From Flavobacteriales bacterium CG18_big_fil_WC_8_21_14_2_50_32_9 (GTDB lineage: Bacteria > Bacteroidota > Bacteroidia > Flavobacteriales_E > Vicingaceae): a stretch of 6,559 bases of DNA. The stretch's first letter is position 1. Every line of letters begins with the position of its first letter. The stretch lies in assembly GCA_002770955.1 (NCBI GenBank), contig PCUH01000244.1, positions 1 to 6,559 of the forward strand, given 5' to 3'. The notes beneath the pieces are model-generated. The model had not been told where the DNA came from, did not search any database, and was given only the letters and a program-made list of their open reading frames with translations. A program made the translations under genes and the position numbers. Below, piece after piece: positions 5,154-6,559 of this stretch.

Positions 5154-6461
5154 ATGACAACAAACATTAAACAAGCAACGGGCAAATTAGGTGTGCTATT
5201 ACCAGGAATGGGAGCCGTAGCAACAACTGTAATTGCAGGGGTTTACGCTGTAAACAAAGGAATCTCCAAACCCATAGGTTCTACAACTCAAATGGGAACA
5301 ATTCGATTAGGAAAACGAACTGAAAACCGAACACCACTCATTAAGGATTTTGTCCCGTTAACAAATATTAAAGATATTGTTTTTGGTGGATGGGATATTT
5401 TTGAAGATAATATGTTCCAATCAGCCACTAACGCTGGTGTTTTAGATCGTTATTTATTAGAACAACTGAAGCCAGAATTGGAAGCTATTAAACCAATGAA
5501 AGCTGTTTTTAATAAAAGATACATCACAAAAATTGATGGGCCAAATGTGAAAACTGGTGCTAATAAAATGGATTTGGCAGAGCAAGTTCGCCAAGATATT
5601 AGAGATTTTAAAGCAAAAAATAACTGCGAAAGATTGGTTATGGTTTGGACAGGTTCAACCGAAATATATATTCAAGAAAGTGAAGTACATCAAACCATAG
5701 CAAGTCTAGAAGAAGGATTAAGAAACAATCATGATGATATTCCACCAAGCATGATTTATGCTTATGCAGCAATAAAAGAAGGTGTGCCTTATGCTAATGG
5801 AGCTCCCAATTTGTCTGCCGATGTTCCTGCAATGATTCAGCTAGCAAAAGAAAACAATGTACCTATTTGCGGTAAAGATTTTAAAACCGGACAAACATTA
5901 ATGAAAACCATTGTTGCTCCAGGATTAAAAGTGCGTTCTTTAGGTATAGCTGGTTGGTTCTCAACAAACATTTTAGGTAATAGAGATGGAGAAGTATTAG
6001 ATGATCCTGATAGTTTCAAAAGTAAAGAAGTATCTAAATTAGGCGTTATTGAAAGTATTTTAGAGCCTGAAAAACATCCTGATTTATACAAAGATTTATA
6101 CCATAAAGTACGTATCAATTACTATCCTCCTCATGGAGATAACAAAGAAGGTTGGGATAATATTGATATTTTTGGTTGGTTAGGATACAAAATGCAAATT
6201 AAAATAGATTTCTTATGTAGAGATTCTATTTTGGCTGCACCACTTGTTTTGGACTTAGCAATTTTCTTAGATTTAGCTTCAAGATCAAACATGTCGGGTA
6301 TTCAAGAATGGCTTTCTTTCTTCTTTAAATCACCTCAAACTAAAGCGGGTTTAAGACCTATACATGATATTTTTAAGCAAGAAATGAAAATGCTAAACAC
6401 GCTTCGACACTTGAAAGGTGAGGAGTTAATTACGCACTTAGGATTAGACTACGAAGATTAA
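5154..6461 (+). CDS. ino1: myo-inositol-3-phosphate synthase
   Basis: This 435-residue cytosolic NAD-dependent isomerase converts D-glucose 6-phosphate to 1D-myo-inositol 3-phosphate, the committed step of inositol synthesis. The N-terminal Rossmann fold opens with GVLLPGMGAVATT (13-25) as the dinucleotide-binding loop. VFGGWDIFEDN (76-86) and VMVWTGSTE (162-170) are family segments. The catalytic region contains GKDFKTGQTLMK (240-251), NILGNRDGEVLDDP (272-285) and DSILAAPLVLDLAIF (357-371), with K241, K244 and K251 as candidate active-site lysines. The length suits the bacterial and archaeal branch; fungal and plant forms are over 500 residues. The ATG at 5154 follows an A-rich leader 13 nt after the upstream stop, with no Shine-Dalgarno match. 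It is the last gene of the operon although it makes the first intermediate, and is closed by a terminator 18 nt downstream. Confidence 0.95.
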   Translation: MTTNIKQATGKLGVLLPGMGAVATTVIAGVYAVNKGISKPIGSTTQMGTIRLGKRTENRTPLIKDFVPLTNIKDIVFGGWDIFEDNMFQSATNAGVLDRYLLEQLKPELEAIKPMKAVFNKRYITKIDGPNVKTGANKMDLAEQVRQDIRDFKAKNNCERLVMVWTGSTEIYIQESEVHQTIASLEEGLRNNHDDIPPSMIYAYAAIKEGVPYANGAPNLSADVPAMIQLAKENNVPICGKDFKTGQTLMKTIVAPGLKVRSLGIAGWFSTNILGNRDGEVLDDPDSFKSKEVSKLGVIESILEPEKHPDLYKDLYHKVRINYYPPHGDNKEGWDNIDIFGWLGYKMQIKIDFLCRDSILAAPLVLDLAIFLDLASRSNMSGIQEWLSFFFKSPQTKAGLRPIHDIFKQEMKMLNTLRHLKGEELITHLGLDYED

Positions 6462-6479
6462 TCAAAAATATCAATTATG

Positions 6480-6515
6480 AAAAGGAGGCAAATCAGATTT
6501 GCCTCCTTTTTTTTT
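6480..6515. terminator. strong intrinsic terminator, probably bidirectional
   Basis: AAAAGGAGGCAAAT (6480-6493) and ATTTGCCTCCTTTT (6497-6510) form a perfect 14-bp stem with a three-base loop CAG. A T-run continues to 6515, giving a nine-base U-tract (6507-6515) on the plus strand. It starts 18 nt after the inositol-phosphate synthase stop codon and ends the operon. On the minus strand the stem is followed by TTTT, and a probable convergent reading frame stops at 6519-6521, so it can serve both directions. Confidence 0.93.
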
Positions 6516-6518
6516 ATT

Positions 6519-6559
6519 TTATAATGCTTTACCTCTTGAAATTTGATTCTTAATTCCAC
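6519..6559 (-). CDS. C-terminal tail of an unidentified convergent gene (partial)
   Basis: On the minus strand the right edge of the window reads as an open frame ending in GIKNQISRGKAL followed by TAA at 6521-6519. Only 12 full codons are visible, so the product cannot be recognised. The support is positional: the stop lies just ahead of the strong hairpin at 6480-6510, which would then end this gene as well as the operon. The fragment could be chance, since twelve open codons prove little. Confidence 0.4.
   Translation of the reverse strand, partial: GIKNQISRGKAL

Larger units (their letters stand above)
2946..6461 (+). other. four-gene inositol-lipid biosynthesis operon
   Basis: Four same-strand genes follow with gaps of 9, 8 and 13 nt between one promoter-like box (2903-2910) and one strong terminator (6480-6515), so they very likely form one transcript. 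The products are a CDP-alcohol phosphatidyltransferase, a DUF4833-like exported protein, a PAP2/Aur1-like enzyme and inositol-3-phosphate synthase. Together they supply three steps: making inositol phosphate, attaching it to diacylglycerol, and moving phosphoinositol to ceramide. In Bacteroides thetaiotaomicron a comparable cluster makes phosphoinositol dihydroceramide. The pathway assignment here is inferred from that precedent and from co-location. Confidence 0.8.

Noticed and set aside
5837..6118. Minus-strand open frame inside the inositol-phosphate synthase gene
   Set aside because: It is antisense to the conserved catalytic region of the synthase and is best explained as a shadow.
1..6559. 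Mobile element, phage, CRISPR or defence system
   Set aside because: No transposase, integrase, repeat-spacer array, toxin pair or defence domain was seen; all genes are metabolic, transport or housekeeping with uniform base composition.

Overview
The window looks like a piece of chromosome from a member of the Bacteroidota, probably a Flavobacteriia-like lineage. The signs are AT-rich DNA with strongly A/T-ending codons, little Shine-Dalgarno sequence ahead of the genes, two matches to the Bacteroidota-specific -7 promoter box (TAnnTTTG), and a gene set typical of sphingolipid-making Bacteroidota. No rRNA, tRNA, CRISPR array, insertion sequence or prophage signal was seen. Gene density is high and the longest stretch without a gene is about 156 bases.

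Layout: (1) 97-1626, plus strand, a SulP-family anion transporter with a C-terminal STAS domain. (2) 1692-2789, minus strand, the conserved translation-associated P-loop ATPase/GTPase YchF, converging on the transporter. (3) 2790-2945, a divergent intergenic region with one -7 box for each direction. (4) 2946-6461, plus strand, four tightly packed genes (gaps of 9, 8 and 13 nt): a CDP-alcohol phosphatidyltransferase, a small exported protein that looks like DUF4833, a polytopic PAP2/Aur1-like enzyme, and myo-inositol-3-phosphate synthase. (5) 6480-6515, a strong intrinsic terminator, followed by what is probably the tail of a convergent minus-strand gene at the right edge.

The four-gene unit reads as an inositol-lipid operon. 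The last gene makes inositol 3-phosphate from glucose 6-phosphate. The first gene can attach it to CDP-diacylglycerol to give phosphatidylinositol phosphate. The Aur1-like enzyme is suited to move the phosphoinositol head group onto a (dihydro)ceramide. This matches the pathway worked out in Bacteroides thetaiotaomicron in outline, so the system is not wholly new. Two parts remain unexplained: the exported DUF4833-like protein sitting in the middle of the operon, and the lack of an obvious phosphatidylinositol-phosphate phosphatase in the window.
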